NCBI RefSeq assembly: GCF_000400365.1
Contig: NZ_BAOG01000018.1
Location: forward strand, 1-54,502
DNA: 54,502 bases
Direction: 5' to 3'
Origin: Vibrio jasicida CAIM 1864 = LMG 25398
GTDB taxonomy: Bacteria > Pseudomonadota > Gammaproteobacteria > Enterobacterales > Vibrionaceae
Positions 27,738-36,731 of the stretch are shown piece by piece; position 1 is the first letter of the stretch, and every line of letters begins with the position of its first letter. Both the position numbers and the translations under genes were made by a program. Below the pieces are notes generated by a model that was not told the origin of the DNA, searched no databases, and was given only the letters and a program-made list of their open reading frames with translations.

Positions 27738-28853
27738 TTATTGGTTAACTAGATTCCACTGTGTGTAATCCCAATCTTGATCAGGAAACTCACTTTCTGG
27801 GTAGGTCAATTTAAGAGGAGCTCGATTCCCATATTGATCAAAAGCGGTGAAACGGTACTCTCTTTGAGTATCATTGATCGAAGTATTATTGTGTGAATAA
27901 AGGAGCTGGCTTAACGTTACAGAGCGCAACGTCTGATTCACAGTCCAAGTTGCGGTACGGCATTCATCTGCTGCACTGTTACACTCAAATTCGTCTGAAA
28001 CAGTACGCTGGCTGCCTGGTACAAAAATGTAGCCTTTCACTGATTTGATTCCGTCTGGACAGTCACCATAGCAACCGAGCCATCGGTCGTCTAAGAACAC
28101 CTCGTCGTTGTGCGATTCTTCCCAGCTATCCATGGCTACCTTGGTCATAGCGAATGAGGTATCTATTGGTGTTATGTAGAAGTTACGAATTTCCGCTTTA
28201 GAGAAGTAAAAATCATCACCAGCGTCTTCCCAGACTTTTGTCCCTTCTCCAATATCAGTAAACTCAGAGGCACTGTAAATCTTTTCCTCAAGTCCCTGAT
28301 ATATAGCATTTTCATCGTATGGGTACTCACAGCTGTCGTAATCGCTTCCATCGCTAAACTTAACTAGAGCACAAACTTGGCGGTACTGAGCAGTCTCATT
28401 ACTGTACACCCAAGCGGTGAGTCTGTTTGATGCCGTAGTGGAGACTTTAGAGTTCGGTAAGCTATCTTCGTTAAGGTATACACCACCAATTTGGTGTGCG
28501 TAATCATTTTCATTGTAGGTATAACCCCAACAATTGCTTTCATAGTTGCAGTCTATGTCTTCGACTAGTTGGACGCTATTGCTCTTTAAATAGAACGAGA
28601 TCGAATCCTTTACTTCGTCGTCAGTTACCGTCACTGGTGAGCCATACTGATCCGAAAAGGCTATGGTTACATTCAGCTTTGATTGCATTTTCCCATTCGC
28701 ATAAAAAGCCATCGGAACTCCTAGGCTTTCATTGTGGTCAGCACTGAGTGTGATCGACGAAACCTCATAACTGCTATTAATTGCCGCACATGTTGATGCA
28801 GAAATTAAGGTTAATGGTAATGTCCTTAATAAGTTTTTTTTGAAATTTAACAT
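27738..28853 (-). CDS. Secreted protein of the Rhs operon (371 aa)
   Basis: AGGGAG at six bases supports ATG 28853. A signal peptide (LLRTLPLTLISASTCAA) leads into a beta-rich, acidic protein with several cysteines (DCNYESNCWGY, DDRWLGCYGDCPDG, ECNSAADECRTATW) that may form disulfides. I do not recognise the family. It is the first gene of the minus-strand operon, ahead of the Rhs gene. It could be a periplasmic or surface partner, a carrier or an inhibitor of the Rhs product. The divergent ToxR-like gene shares its upstream region. Confidence 0.6.
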   Translation of the reverse strand: MLNFKKNLLRTLPLTLISASTCAAINSSYEVSSITLSADHNESLGVPMAFYANGKMQSKLNVTIAFSDQYGSPVTVTDDEVKDSISFYLKSNSVQLVEDIDCNYESNCWGYTYNENDYAHQIGGVYLNEDSLPNSKVSTTASNRLTAWVYSNETAQYRQVCALVKFSDGSDYDSCEYPYDENAIYQGLEEKIYSASEFTDIGEGTKVWEDAGDDFYFSKAEIRNFYITPIDTSFAMTKVAMDSWEESHNDEVFLDDRWLGCYGDCPDGIKSVKGYIFVPGSQRTVSDEFECNSAADECRTATWTVNQTLRSVTLSQLLYSHNNTSINDTQREYRFTAFDQYGNRAPLKLTYPESEFPDQDWDYTQWNLVNQ

Positions 28854-29164
28854 TATAACTCCCTTCATGGTTTTAATGAATAAATAAGAAAACATGTTTT
28901 TTAAATTAAAAAACACTCTTTACCTAGAAGGTTAAATATAACCATTAAATTAGCTAAAATATCTATATTACGAATTATTAATCCTATAACATCAAACCAT
29001 TCAAGAGTGTAACTAGGAGAGTGGATGTTTGAAAATTATTTAAAAATGTAAAAACAACAAATAATATATAAAAAAAAGGCATTCGTTCCGTTTTTTTGTA
29101 ACTTCACTTGAGTTCACGGTTACTTTCAATAAAAATATCAACTTTTATACAATGGTAAACTTGG
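28854..29164. promoter_or_regulatory. Divergent promoter region
   Basis: About 310 AT-rich bases separate the minus-strand secreted-protein/Rhs operon from the plus-strand ToxR-like gene. It must hold both promoters and probably the regulator's binding site. No clear repeat or operator can be defined by eye. Confidence 0.5.
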
Positions 29165-29827
29165 GTGAAGGTTATATTTAGTAGAAATGAAAGTGTTTTG
29201 TCATTTGGCGGTCGAAAGAAAAAAATAGGCTATAGAGATGCTCTTGTTTTAGAGGCTTTGTTAGCCAATGAAGGTGATGTTTTATCAAAAGATTTTTTGT
29301 TGGAATATGCTTGGAGAAATACAATTGTTACTGAAATCTCTCTAACTACGAGCATTCATAGTTTAAGAGTCGCGCTAAAGAGTTTATTACCAGAACAGGA
29401 TGTTATTGTTACTATACCTAGGTTGGGGTATAGGCTAAATATGAACATTATCGAGACTGAAAAACCTTCCCTTGTTAAAAAACAAAAAAGAAGTTTTTTA
29501 AATGTATCAGGGATAATTTTTTTCTTGTTTTTTTCGAGCTTGTTTTTTTTATTTAATGACGGTTTGGTTTTTCCTTACAAGACAGATGAGATAAAAGTTT
29601 ACGCTCTTAAAAATGGTAATGTATTGTACTCTACTAGTTATGTCGACAAGATGAACCTTTCTTTACTTTCACAAATAGATTGTAATTGTGAAATTTTTTT
29701 TAATTCTGGTTACATCTCCATTTTTCTTTTATCTGGAAGTGAGGAGGCCATAAATTTCACTTACTCAAATGTTTCTTTTGAAAGAAAAATAGAGGAAATT
29801 AATTTTATAATTTCTAAAGGTCAGTAG
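29165..29827 (+). CDS. ToxR/VtrA-like membrane-bound transcription regulator
   Basis: The 220-aa protein has an N-terminal OmpR-type winged helix: GYRDALVLEALLANEGDVLS, then SLTTSIHSLRVALKSLL and IPRLGYRLN. One membrane segment (IIFFLFFSSLFFLFNDGLVF) follows at about residues 117-137. A short periplasmic domain of about 80 residues contains a Cys-x-Cys (QIDCNCEIFF). This is the layout of ToxR, TcpP and VtrA, which sense bile or envelope signals and act with a small membrane partner encoded next door. Start is GTG. It is divergent from the Rhs operon and is its likely regulator. Confidence 0.8.
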   Translation: MKVIFSRNESVLSFGGRKKKIGYRDALVLEALLANEGDVLSKDFLLEYAWRNTIVTEISLTTSIHSLRVALKSLLPEQDVIVTIPRLGYRLNMNIIETEKPSLVKKQKRSFLNVSGIIFFLFFSSLFFLFNDGLVFPYKTDEIKVYALKNGNVLYSTSYVDKMNLSLLSQIDCNCEIFFNSGYISIFLLSGSEEAINFTYSNVSFERKIEEINFIISKGQ

Positions 29828-29834
29828 CATTATT

Positions 29835-30335
29835 TTGAAAAATATAAATACAATCATAATCATAATCATAATCATAATCATAATCATAATCATAATCATA
29901 ATTTCATCGAGTAACAATACATCAAAAGAGTATTTTTTTGAAAGTACGAGCATCGAACTAACTGAATCAAAAGCTCGGGTTAAAGCATATATTAAAGCCG
30001 AACCTAGTAAAACATTAACAAAAATAATTGTTATAAAAGAAGATAGTATGGAAACATATGGTGCCTTCCATTTATCATTTAAGGTTTTATTTTGTATTTC
30101 AGAAAGGTGTTATTTCTGGTTAAAGTCGGGACATAGTATAATAGAATCAAAATTAAATACGCTTATTTCACATAGTAGATATCTATCATTAATGGGTTAT
30201 TATCACGAAATGAGTTTTTTTAACTTTGAATTTGGGTATGCTGATATATTACTATTTGATAATGAAAAAGTGTATACTCGGGTTTATTTTCATGGACATA
30301 TGTCATATCATCTATACCATATAAATGGATTATAG
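29835..30335 (+). CDS. VtrC/ToxS-like partner with all-isoleucine membrane helix
   Basis: The gene starts with TTG eight bases after the regulator stop, behind AAAGGTCAG. The 166-aa product has a six-residue polar start, a membrane segment of exactly 17 consecutive isoleucines, and a periplasmic domain of about 140 residues with beta-rich character (SIELTESKARVKAYI, YFHGHMSYHLYHI). Gene order, size and single N-terminal anchor match the fast-evolving VtrC/ToxS/TcpH partners, which form a joint sensor domain with VtrA/ToxR-type regulators. Direct sequence similarity is not visible to me, so the family call is by context. Confidence 0.6.
   Translation: MKNINTIIIIIIIIIIIIIIIIISSSNNTSKEYFFESTSIELTESKARVKAYIKAEPSKTLTKIIVIKEDSMETYGAFHLSFKVLFCISERCYFWLKSGHSIIESKLNTLISHSRYLSLMGYYHEMSFFNFEFGYADILLFDNEKVYTRVYFHGHMSYHLYHINGL
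29853..29900 (+). repeat. Hexanucleotide repeat (ATCATA) x 8
   Basis: Eight perfect copies of ATCATA run without interruption inside the partner gene. Each copy adds two isoleucines, so changes in copy number keep the frame but lengthen or shorten the membrane helix. Confidence 0.95.
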
Positions 30336-30502
30336 TTTATAAATCACTTTAATGACATTAATATTATTAAGGAAAGTTATTGTTAATTAAAGGTGTCTAT
30401 TTAATATAGGTTTAATAATTTGTTGATAACGAAGGGGTAAGTTTTCTAAGTTACTAATTTGGTGTTTATTTAATTGCGGTATTCATTAATGCGATAACTT
30501 AG

Positions 30503-30823
30503 CTACATCTTTAACGCTATTATAACTCTTGATTTTCCTCTATCAATGTCTTTTTTTAATTCAAACATTTCATTAGATTCTAGTGGGGCGCTTATTAGCC
30601 CCTCATCAGTCCACCATTGAATTTTTTCTCCAGTAACTTTTACGTCTTTAGGAGCTTGAACTTTTCCAGGTATAGTTCCTGAAAAAATTAATGGTGTCTC
30701 AGCAGAAAAAACTATAGGAGAAGCTAAAAATAAAGTCGAAAGGAAAAGTTGATTTAATGCATTACAAAGTGTTTTCACATTATATCCAATTAGCTGTATA
30801 ATTTTATTCAGGTTATAAGTCAT
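30503..30823 (-). CDS. Small secreted protein (106 aa)
   Basis: The product has a hydrophobic signal-like stretch (QLFLSTLFLASPIVFSAETP) preceded by an extended polar start, and a mature part of about 60 residues (PLIFSGTIPGKVQAP, GEKIQWWTDEGLI). The upstream ATG 30868 is an alternative start; neither has a strong ribosome site. The opening of the mature part (IFSGTIPGKV) recalls the pilin at 10401 (TFSGFVPGFV), which may be chance or mean a related subunit. Function unknown. Confidence 0.45.
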   Translation of the reverse strand: MTYNLNKIIQLIGYNVKTLCNALNQLFLSTLFLASPIVFSAETPLIFSGTIPGKVQAPKDVKVTGEKIQWWTDEGLISAPLESNEMFELKKDIDRGKSRVIIALKM

Positions 30824-31174
30824 TTTGATGGTTACGTCAAATTCATAGTTAACAAAGATACTAACCAATTATTTTTTTCTTTATCTTTGGGTTGGTGTCA
30901 CGTTTTTATGTATGGTTAATGTAAATTTATAATGATGATATTTCAAATCGATTTTTTTATCGTCAAGGTAGTTTTTAGTTTATATTGTTTGGTTACTTTT
31001 AAAGGGTAGGAATCTCAAAGTATCATGATTTTCAATGTAGTGGTCTAGTTCGAAGTAAATTTGAGTGATTGTGGTTGGGTTTTATTTTGAAAGGTTTTTT
31101 AAAGGAATTGTTCCAAATGACAAGTAAACTTATCTAAGGAGCCGAAAGAAGCTGGACTTTACTGGAGTGTATTA
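30824..31174. other. AT-rich gap before an IS3 relic
   Basis: Apart from the possible longer start of the 30503 gene, no frame or named site is visible here. The sequence is low in G+C like the preceding modules. Confidence 0.4.
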
Positions 31175-32002
31175 TCAATTTTTGGAGGGTTTATTCTGAA
31201 CTAAGGCTGTGAATGTTAAGTTTTCCTTGTAAGAGGGGAATGTATATAGAGCGATGTTAGTATGCTTCTTCAACATGCTTACCAAAGGAAAGTTCCTGAT
31301 TTCTCCTGACCAACGTTCAGGATTTTGCTTTCGGCGTACCTCTAGAACCGCCGCTCTTTTTTGTAAGATCTCACCATCCTTACCCGCATGTCTTTCTGAG
31401 GGCGTCACGTAGTTCAGGCCTCGATGTTTATGCTCATTGTTGTACCACTCTACGAACCTGTTTACCCAAGCTCTTCCATCTTGGCTTTCATCGTTGAAGA
31501 CTTCATAGCCCATGATTTTTCGACTGTAGATGCCTTCAATAAGGTACAGATAGTAGTGTTGGCCTCTCACCACTGCTGGCAAGTAAGTGATATCCCACGT
31601 CAGTACCTGTTTCGGTGCTGTCGCTGTATAACTGCTCGGTCTGCCACTTTCTTGCGTGCTCTTTGACATCCTCTTTACTCAACCAGGCCTGCTTTTCACT
31701 GGTTGACGTTAATCAGTCTCGTCCTCTTCCCCGTAAAAGGCGCTCAGTTTTTTTCGCAGAACTAATAGCGTTAGCGCTTTCTCTTTGTTTCGAAGCTCTT
31801 TTTGCAAAGCTTTGATCTCAAGCTTGTCCGCTCGAGATTGCTGTTTCGCTTCGGCTCCTTTCTCTCTCAATGCTTTACGTCAATTGTACAGTGTCGCTTC
31901 AGGGATGCCTTCTTCTTTTGCCATTTCAGAAATGGAGCGAGGATATGGAGGCAACAATTTCTTGAGTATGGCTTCTTTTCTTTCTGGAGAATAGCGAGAC
32001 AA
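31175..32002 (-). pseudogene. IS3-family transposase, OrfA and OrfB broken
   Basis: OrfA begins near 32002 (LSRYSPERKEAILKKLLPPY) and has a TGA at 31880-31882 where TLYN(W)RKAL is expected. OrfB, from about 31680, has TWDITYLPAVVRGQHYYLYL and the first catalytic Asp, then jumps to WVNRFVEWYNNEHKHRGLNY. About 70-80 residues with the second Asp and the Glu are missing. The element is therefore dead through a stop codon, a frameshift and an internal deletion. Confidence 0.8.
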
Positions 32003-32028
32003 ATGAATTCTACTTACGCCCTAACTGG

Positions 32029-32561
32029 TTAATTTTTAATAGTGACAACTATCCTGCCAGAGGGGGCACCTTCTGGCACGTTGTGTGTTTCGAATACTTT
32101 GTTGTTTGATGAATCAAATAACCCAACAAAGTCACAACTTACCGTGTTTATGTTGGTACCCTCTTCCGTCACCTCTGTCGTACCATTTTTCAGGCTTCTA
32201 GGGGGTAGTTTTAATTTAGGTACGTACTGGTGCGCTAAGAAATCAATAAAATCATCGTCCGTGAGCCCGTCTGATTTGAGTAGCGTTCGTTTCAAATCCG
32301 TTATCTCATTGAATATTTGGTTTACTGTAACACTGTACTCATTGGCTTGACCGGCAGCGCTCGCACTGACTTCAATGGATGGCTGATAGCCATAATTTCC
32401 GTATTGCCAGTGAATGTTTTTACATCGATATGAGCGTTGCTTTCTGTTTTTGCACCGTATAACAAATACGTGTATGGATCGATTTCAGGCTGATTGTTGG
32501 TCGCCGCTTGAGAGCTGAAGGACAACAGAATTAGTCTCAAAAGTGAAAATTTTCTTTTCAT
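32029..32561 (-). pseudogene. Secreted protein gene, frameshifted
   Basis: From ATG 32561 the frame gives a signal peptide (FSLLRLILLSFSSQA) and NQPEIDPYTYLLYGAKTE, then breaks near 32395. In the next frame it continues sensibly: GYQPSIEVSASAAGQANEYS, VTVNQIFNEITDLKRTLL, and on to SGRIVVTIKN at 32029. The joined product would be about 176 aa, beta-rich and exported. No family was recognised. The IS3 relic lies right at its 3' end and may have cut the original C-terminus. Confidence 0.55.
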
Positions 32562-33063
32562 TAGATATTCTCCAAACTGAACTTTTGCGCATTAACATTG
32601 AAATTAAAATCAATAATGATTGTGTGTTTTTTATGCCAGCTTAAGTGCATCGTGTTTTGTATTGGTTTTTATGGAGCCAAAACTTGCAATTATGAAAGCG
32701 TGCTTTTTTATTCTGTTTGGATGTCGTTTAATCTATGGGACGACATCCAAACAGCTCTACTCTAAACTAGTAACTCTATTCACGGACCTGATCTCGATAC
32801 ATGCCTAAGCTTTACTACTGCAACCAACTGGAAGTTATACACTTGTGGCCGTTTTAGCTTGACGGGATAGCTCGGAACAGTTGGAAAGGGAGTTAATCAA
32901 CTAAATACATCATTAAATATGGGAGAAACAGAACCTTCTAAGAGCGTGATAGATAGGGGCGTCATCTAAGACGCTGGTTATGGGATTTGAGCATCAATGG
33001 AACAGAAAATGTTAGGAAGGTTAAGTATTGTATTTTTATAGAGCATCCCCGAAAATAGAGGGC
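32562..33063. other. Intergenic region, 500 bases
   Basis: No credible gene is seen. A short hairpin GCGTC-ATCTAA-GACGC lies near 32959-32974, downstream of the recombinase-associated gene, and could be a weak terminator. Confidence 0.4.
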
Positions 33064-33405
33064 TTAACCAAACACCTTCAACAACAAATCCTGATGCTGT
33101 TTTGTACCACCTCGAACATTGAAGTTATCGGTGCCGCAACCTTTCGATTCATTACCCTCACTGGATGTTTGAGGTCTTCTTTTCCCACCCTGAGCTCGGC
33201 TGCATAGGGGACAACCAATCTTCTTGACGGCGGCAAGAAAGTTTTTTGGCGACGTATGAAAAGGCCCATGTTTGGGACAGATAACTTTGACCTGTGTGGC
33301 TAGGTTCACGTACTTCACTTCGGAATAGTCGTATTGATTGCCGTACTTCTGTCTGGCTCTTTGGATAAATCGTTGTTCTCGATCTTGTCGTGATGGTTTT
33401 AACAT
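33064..33405 (-). CDS. Small zinc-binding protein coupled to a recombinase
   Basis: The 113-aa protein has the pattern FIQRARQKYGNQYDYSEVKY followed by VKVICPKHGPFHTSPKNFL and GCPLCSR. This matches the DUF723-like module often found near HNH or homing-type nucleases, where the Cys/His pairs bind zinc. The C-terminal 30 residues are polar and of low complexity. Its start overlaps the stop of the serine recombinase gene, so they are translated together. It may help the recombinase bind DNA; that is inference. Confidence 0.6.
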   Translation of the reverse strand: MLKPSRQDREQRFIQRARQKYGNQYDYSEVKYVNLATQVKVICPKHGPFHTSPKNFLAAVKKIGCPLCSRAQGGKRRPQTSSEGNESKGCGTDNFNVRGGTKQHQDLLLKVFG

Positions 33406-34037
33406 GATGCCTTGTTTGCTTTGAGTAATTTAGAGACTTTAGAAATTGTATGCCTGGAGCAGCCTATCAATGCTTCGATTTGACTGTAGCTTTTCCCATC
33501 TTGCAGCAAACCTTCTATCTTCTGGTGCAGCTTGATATTAACTGGGCGACCTTTGTATTTTCCTTCTTGCTTTGCTCGTTGCACGCCTTGCGCTTGGCGG
33601 CGACGCCTGTCTTCATAATCTTTTCTGGCCACGGCGGCTAGCATGTCGAGCATCATGCTATTGAGAGCAGCCAGCATGCGATCGGTAAACTCGTCGGTGG
33701 TGTGCATAAATTGATGGCTGGTCGGTAAATCCAATGCGACGACCTTCAATCCTTTATTAGCGATGATGTTTTTGAGTTGTTCCCAGTCTTTGGTGTTCAG
33801 GCGACTTATTCGGTCAACTTGCTCAACTAGGATAATGTCGCCTGATATTGCGATGTCAAGGAGACGAAATAGTTCAGGGCGATGTAATCGAGCCCCTGAT
33901 TCGTTCTCCTCAAACCAATAGGCAACGGGATAACCCATTTTGTCAGCAAACTCAATCAGGTCATTTTTTGCTCGGGAGGCATCTTGCTCGTCGGTCGAGG
34001 CTCTTAAGTAACCATAAATTCGGATATTGTGATTCAT
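33399..34037 (-). CDS. Serine recombinase (resolvase/invertase family)
   Basis: The 212-aa product has the catalytic N-terminus IYGYLRASTDEQDASRAKND with the active Ser, the motif EQVDRISRLN with key Arg residues, and a C-terminal helix-turn-helix SYSQIEALIGCSRHTISKV. Length is typical for small resolvases. Repeats of the form TTGGTGCATTATACAT lie directly upstream and look like its target. A related recombinase is encoded at 41284. It may resolve cointegrates or multimers, or excise the intervening segment. Confidence 0.88.
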   Translation of the reverse strand: MNHNIRIYGYLRASTDEQDASRAKNDLIEFADKMGYPVAYWFEENESGARLHRPELFRLLDIAISGDIILVEQVDRISRLNTKDWEQLKNIIANKGLKVVALDLPTSHQFMHTTDEFTDRMLAALNSMMLDMLAAVARKDYEDRRRRQAQGVQRAKQEGKYKGRPVNIKLHQKIEGLLQDGKSYSQIEALIGCSRHTISKVSKLLKANKASC

Positions 34038-34039
34038 TG

Positions 34040-34133
34040 GTGCATTTTACATTGGTTTGGTTATTTTGGTGCATTATACATTTATTTTTCGAATTTAGTG
34101 CACTAAATTTACCCAGTGCATTAAAGGTGCACT
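34040..34133. promoter_or_regulatory. Putative res site of the 33399 recombinase
   Basis: Three to four copies of a GTGCA-type half site occur: TTGGTGCATTTTACATT, TTGGTGCATTATACATT, AGTGCACTAAA and AGTGCATTAAAGGTGCACT. They sit just upstream of the recombinase start, the standard place for res subsites. Confidence 0.5.
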
Positions 34134-34387
34134 CTGATAGGAATCCCCAAGTAAAACGGTGGTTTCAGAGGTTACGTTATGACATTTTTCTCTGTCATCA
34201 TATATGGCTGCTATGCTTGTAGAGGAAGAGGTTGCGCCCTACTTTTTCATGATCGTGTTTGATACCCTCATTGGTGCAACTTCTTCCCACTGAAACGTTC
34301 CCTATGCCTGCGCCATCGAGGTGTAGATTGGATGTATCGAGAATGGGGGGACAATCATTTTTTTGCATCTGAGAAAGGAAGAAGTGT

Positions 34388-34624
34388 TTGAACTTTACTT
34401 ACCTAAAATCTGCGTCTATCGCTTGTGAACTTGAAAAGCAGCATGATTGGTCTGAAGCTTGTGAAGCGTGGCAAAGTGCGTTCGCGTTGGCGAAAGAAGG
34501 AAGCCCTCAGGCTCACTGGGCTCATGCCCGTTTTGAGTTTTGTCTAGGACGAGCCCGATCAAGGCGACAATGTCCCGTATTAAAGAAACAAGACATGTGG
34601 CACAAGAGGCGAGTTAGCGGCTAA
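34388..34624 (+). CDS. ANR-family-like small regulator
   Basis: The 78-aa protein shows the ANR pattern: YLKSASIACELEKQHDWSEA, then CEAWQSAFALAKEGS and HWAHARFEFCLGRA, with a basic C-terminus. ANR proteins (AraC negative regulators) bind AraC/Rns-type virulence activators and block them. The start is TTG with a GAAGGAAGAA ribosome region. No AraC-family gene is visible in the window, so the target would be elsewhere. The pilus operon of CS1 type is the kind of locus that Rns-like activators control. Confidence 0.65.
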   Translation: MNFTYLKSASIACELEKQHDWSEACEAWQSAFALAKEGSPQAHWAHARFEFCLGRARSRRQCPVLKKQDMWHKRRVSG

Positions 34625-34692
34625 GCGGCTATGTCTTTGTATCATGGATGAACTCGAATGAGTTAAGCGTATTAGTCAATGGAGGAACGCCG

Positions 34693-34935
34693 ATGATGCG
34701 TCAATTGCCGCGATTTTGTGTGAAAATCATCATGATGAGTGTTGTGATGTTTGCATGCATTGGGGTAGGGCAAGCGTTGCAATATACCAACTCCGTCACC
34801 GCATTACGCTACCAAACGGTGGTGGAATGGGTCGACAAGCACCCATCGCACACGGTGCTCGCTAACCAATTTACTGCCCACTGTTTAGCTTCCGAGCCTT
34901 TATTCTCTGAAAATGTTAGTTTGCCTACTGCTTAG
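34693..34935 (+). CDS. Small membrane-anchored or secreted protein (80 aa)
   Basis: GGAGG at good spacing supports ATG 34693. The N-terminal hydrophobic stretch (FCVKIIMMSVVMFACIGVG) acts as signal or anchor. The rest is a short polar domain (YQTVVEWVDKHPSHTVLANQ) with one Cys. No family was recognised. It is on the same strand as the ANR-like gene upstream and the ParA-like gene downstream. Confidence 0.45.
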   Translation: MMRQLPRFCVKIIMMSVVMFACIGVGQALQYTNSVTALRYQTVVEWVDKHPSHTVLANQFTAHCLASEPLFSENVSLPTA

Positions 34936-35057
34936 TCTCGGTCAGCTCAGCATGGGATGGGTATTTCCGTCGTTGACTTGCTTTGTCTTTGCTTCATCGA
35001 AGGGATGAACCATATTTACTGTATTAGAGCAGAACGCATTTATCGAAGGGAGCGCCT

Positions 35058-35726
35058 TTGTACAGCAGGAAGCAAGATAAGATTAGTTTACATTACAGTA
35101 AAGCCAAGAAGGTTTTAGTGATGAACCAGAAAGGTGGGGTTGGGAAGTCAACTTGCGCGGCTGCGTTGCTGAGTCATTTGAGTCACTTAGGCTACAAGGT
35201 CGAATTGATTGATTTTGATAGACAGTGTTCGTGCCATGACTGGGCTAAAAATGCATTGCCAGGTCGCTCTCAGTCCTATCCGCCGTCACTGCGTAGCTTC
35301 TCTAATATCGCGATGACGCTTAAAGTGCGTCGAGATTCTGACTTTATTGTTATCGACTCGCCTTCCAATTTCAGCCAGGAAGAAATGGAAAGATACACGT
35401 ATTTTACCAACGCCATATTATTGCCGATGTCACCGTCGCCGTTGGATTTACACACCAGCTTACCTTTTATCCAAGATCTTATTGAATCTGGCATATTGAG
35501 TGCTCGCAAGATTGCTTTAGCGTTTGTTATGAATCGTTGTGCTACGCATGATGAGCGTGTAGAGCGCACTGAGCAATTGTTGCAACACTTTCGGCAATAC
35601 CCAACCCTTGGTAAGATTTCCGAAAATGTTCTTTATCAAGAGGCTTTCTTCGATAAACAAGCGCTCCCTGTGACGCTCGACCCTCAGCTCTGGCGACAGG
35701 TTATTGAGTGGTTGGAATGCTTGTGA
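35058..35726 (+). CDS. Orphan ParA/MinD-family ATPase
   Basis: The 222-aa protein carries the deviant Walker A MNQKGGVGKSTCAAALLSHL, a second loop LIDFDRQCSCHDW and DFIVIDSPSNFSQEE. It lacks the N-terminal helix-turn-helix of the 4198 ParA, so it belongs to the small type Ib/VirC1-like group. No parB-like partner follows; the next sequence is on the other strand. It could position a plasmid, a conjugation complex or a protein cluster. The start is TTG 35058; ATG 35121 would cut into the first beta-strand and is unlikely. Confidence 0.75.
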   Translation: MYSRKQDKISLHYSKAKKVLVMNQKGGVGKSTCAAALLSHLSHLGYKVELIDFDRQCSCHDWAKNALPGRSQSYPPSLRSFSNIAMTLKVRRDSDFIVIDSPSNFSQEEMERYTYFTNAILLPMSPSPLDLHTSLPFIQDLIESGILSARKIALAFVMNRCATHDERVERTEQLLQHFRQYPTLGKISENVLYQEAFFDKQALPVTLDPQLWRQVIEWLECL

Positions 35727-35746
35727 TGGCGGTGAGCGTTGGATAG

Positions 35747-36146
35747 GGCGCACCCACATATCAAGCTCAGGGCTACGTGTTTGCAATTGATTGACTCGTT
35801 TCAACGCCTCTGAGTAGTGCTCTATCACTTTACTAAAGAGGGAGTCGGTGTCATTGATGTGGTGCACGCGAAGGGGAAAATCGATGCCACAAGTCTCGAT
35901 GCTTGCTGTCGGCGCGGCTTGACCGGCGTAGAACTGAAGGACGTAGAGTGTAGAGGCTATATCTCTTGAGTGGGCGAAGGCTTTTCTGGCGTGGCATGGT
36001 GAGAGGGTAAGTAAAGCGCACGTGTGGCGATCAATAGCAAACGCCATGACGTCCTGTTTCTCGATGTTACGAATAATGACACTGGCTGTCGTTCTTGTTT
36101 GGCACTCTTTGGTAAGCGTGTAGGTTGCGACGTCCGTTAGTACGCA
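35747..36146 (-). pseudogene. Unrecognised gene, 5' end lost at the IS110 relic
   Basis: A minus-strand frame is open from about 36146 and reads TLTKECQTRTTASVIIRNIE, then MAFAIDRHTCALLTLS from ATG 36047 and FYAGQAAPTASIETCGI. It continues to 35517 but overlaps the ParA-like gene antiparallel for the last 200 bases, so its true end is unclear. The good sequence upstream of the ATG ends at the IS110 relic, which suggests a 5'-truncated gene. Function unknown. Confidence 0.35.
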
Positions 36147-36731
36147 GAGGTAACTTCATCAATTTCGTCGCTGATATTGATAAGGTTACGGCACAGTGTT
36201 TGCAGTAAGCTTCTCATAACATGAGACAACTGATTCTCAGCATCTTCAATCGCTGACGGCAAATGACTCCGCAGTGATTTAGTAGACCACTTCAGACCAC
36301 GCCGTACTCAGCGGCAAGTCCTCTGTCTGTTTTCCACTAAACGTATACGAACATTGCGTATAGCTTTGAGGTCTTGCTGCTCAACAGACTTAACAGGAAC
36401 AAAATGAATATCGGGCCTTGAAAAGGCTTCGCAAATAGCTCTCGCATTGTTGGCATCGTTCTTTTGTCGCCCAACAAATGGTTTTACGTGCTGAGCTGGG
36501 ATAAGAGCGACCTTATGGCCCAGCTCTTGAAATATTCTTCCCCAATGATGCGAAGTTGCGCATGATTCCATCACAATAGCCGTTTGCTTTGGAAATTGAC
36601 GGACTGTATCAAGAAGCTTGTCACACTTTACCTTTCGGTTTGACAAGATTTGTCCATCAGCACTCAACACGCATACTTGAAAGAGGTTTTTGGCTATATC
36701 GTATATCGATGCCGACAACTTTAATAGACAT
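36147..36731 (-). pseudogene. IS110-family transposase fragment
   Basis: MSIKVVGIDI begins at 36731; after an early frameshift the reading continues AKNLFQVCVLSADGQILSNR, then LGHKVALIPAQHVKPFVGRQ and KNDANNARAICEAFSRPDI. This is the DEDD/RuvC-like N-terminal domain of IS110 transposases. After VENRQRT the frame is lost, and SHLPSAIEDAENQLSHVMRS continues in another frame to 36147. The C-terminal catalytic Ser domain is gone. Confidence 0.75.

Noticed and set aside
29765..29953. Minus-strand frame with Met-Ile repeats
   Set aside because: It is the antisense reading of the hexanucleotide repeat and has no ribosome site or family.
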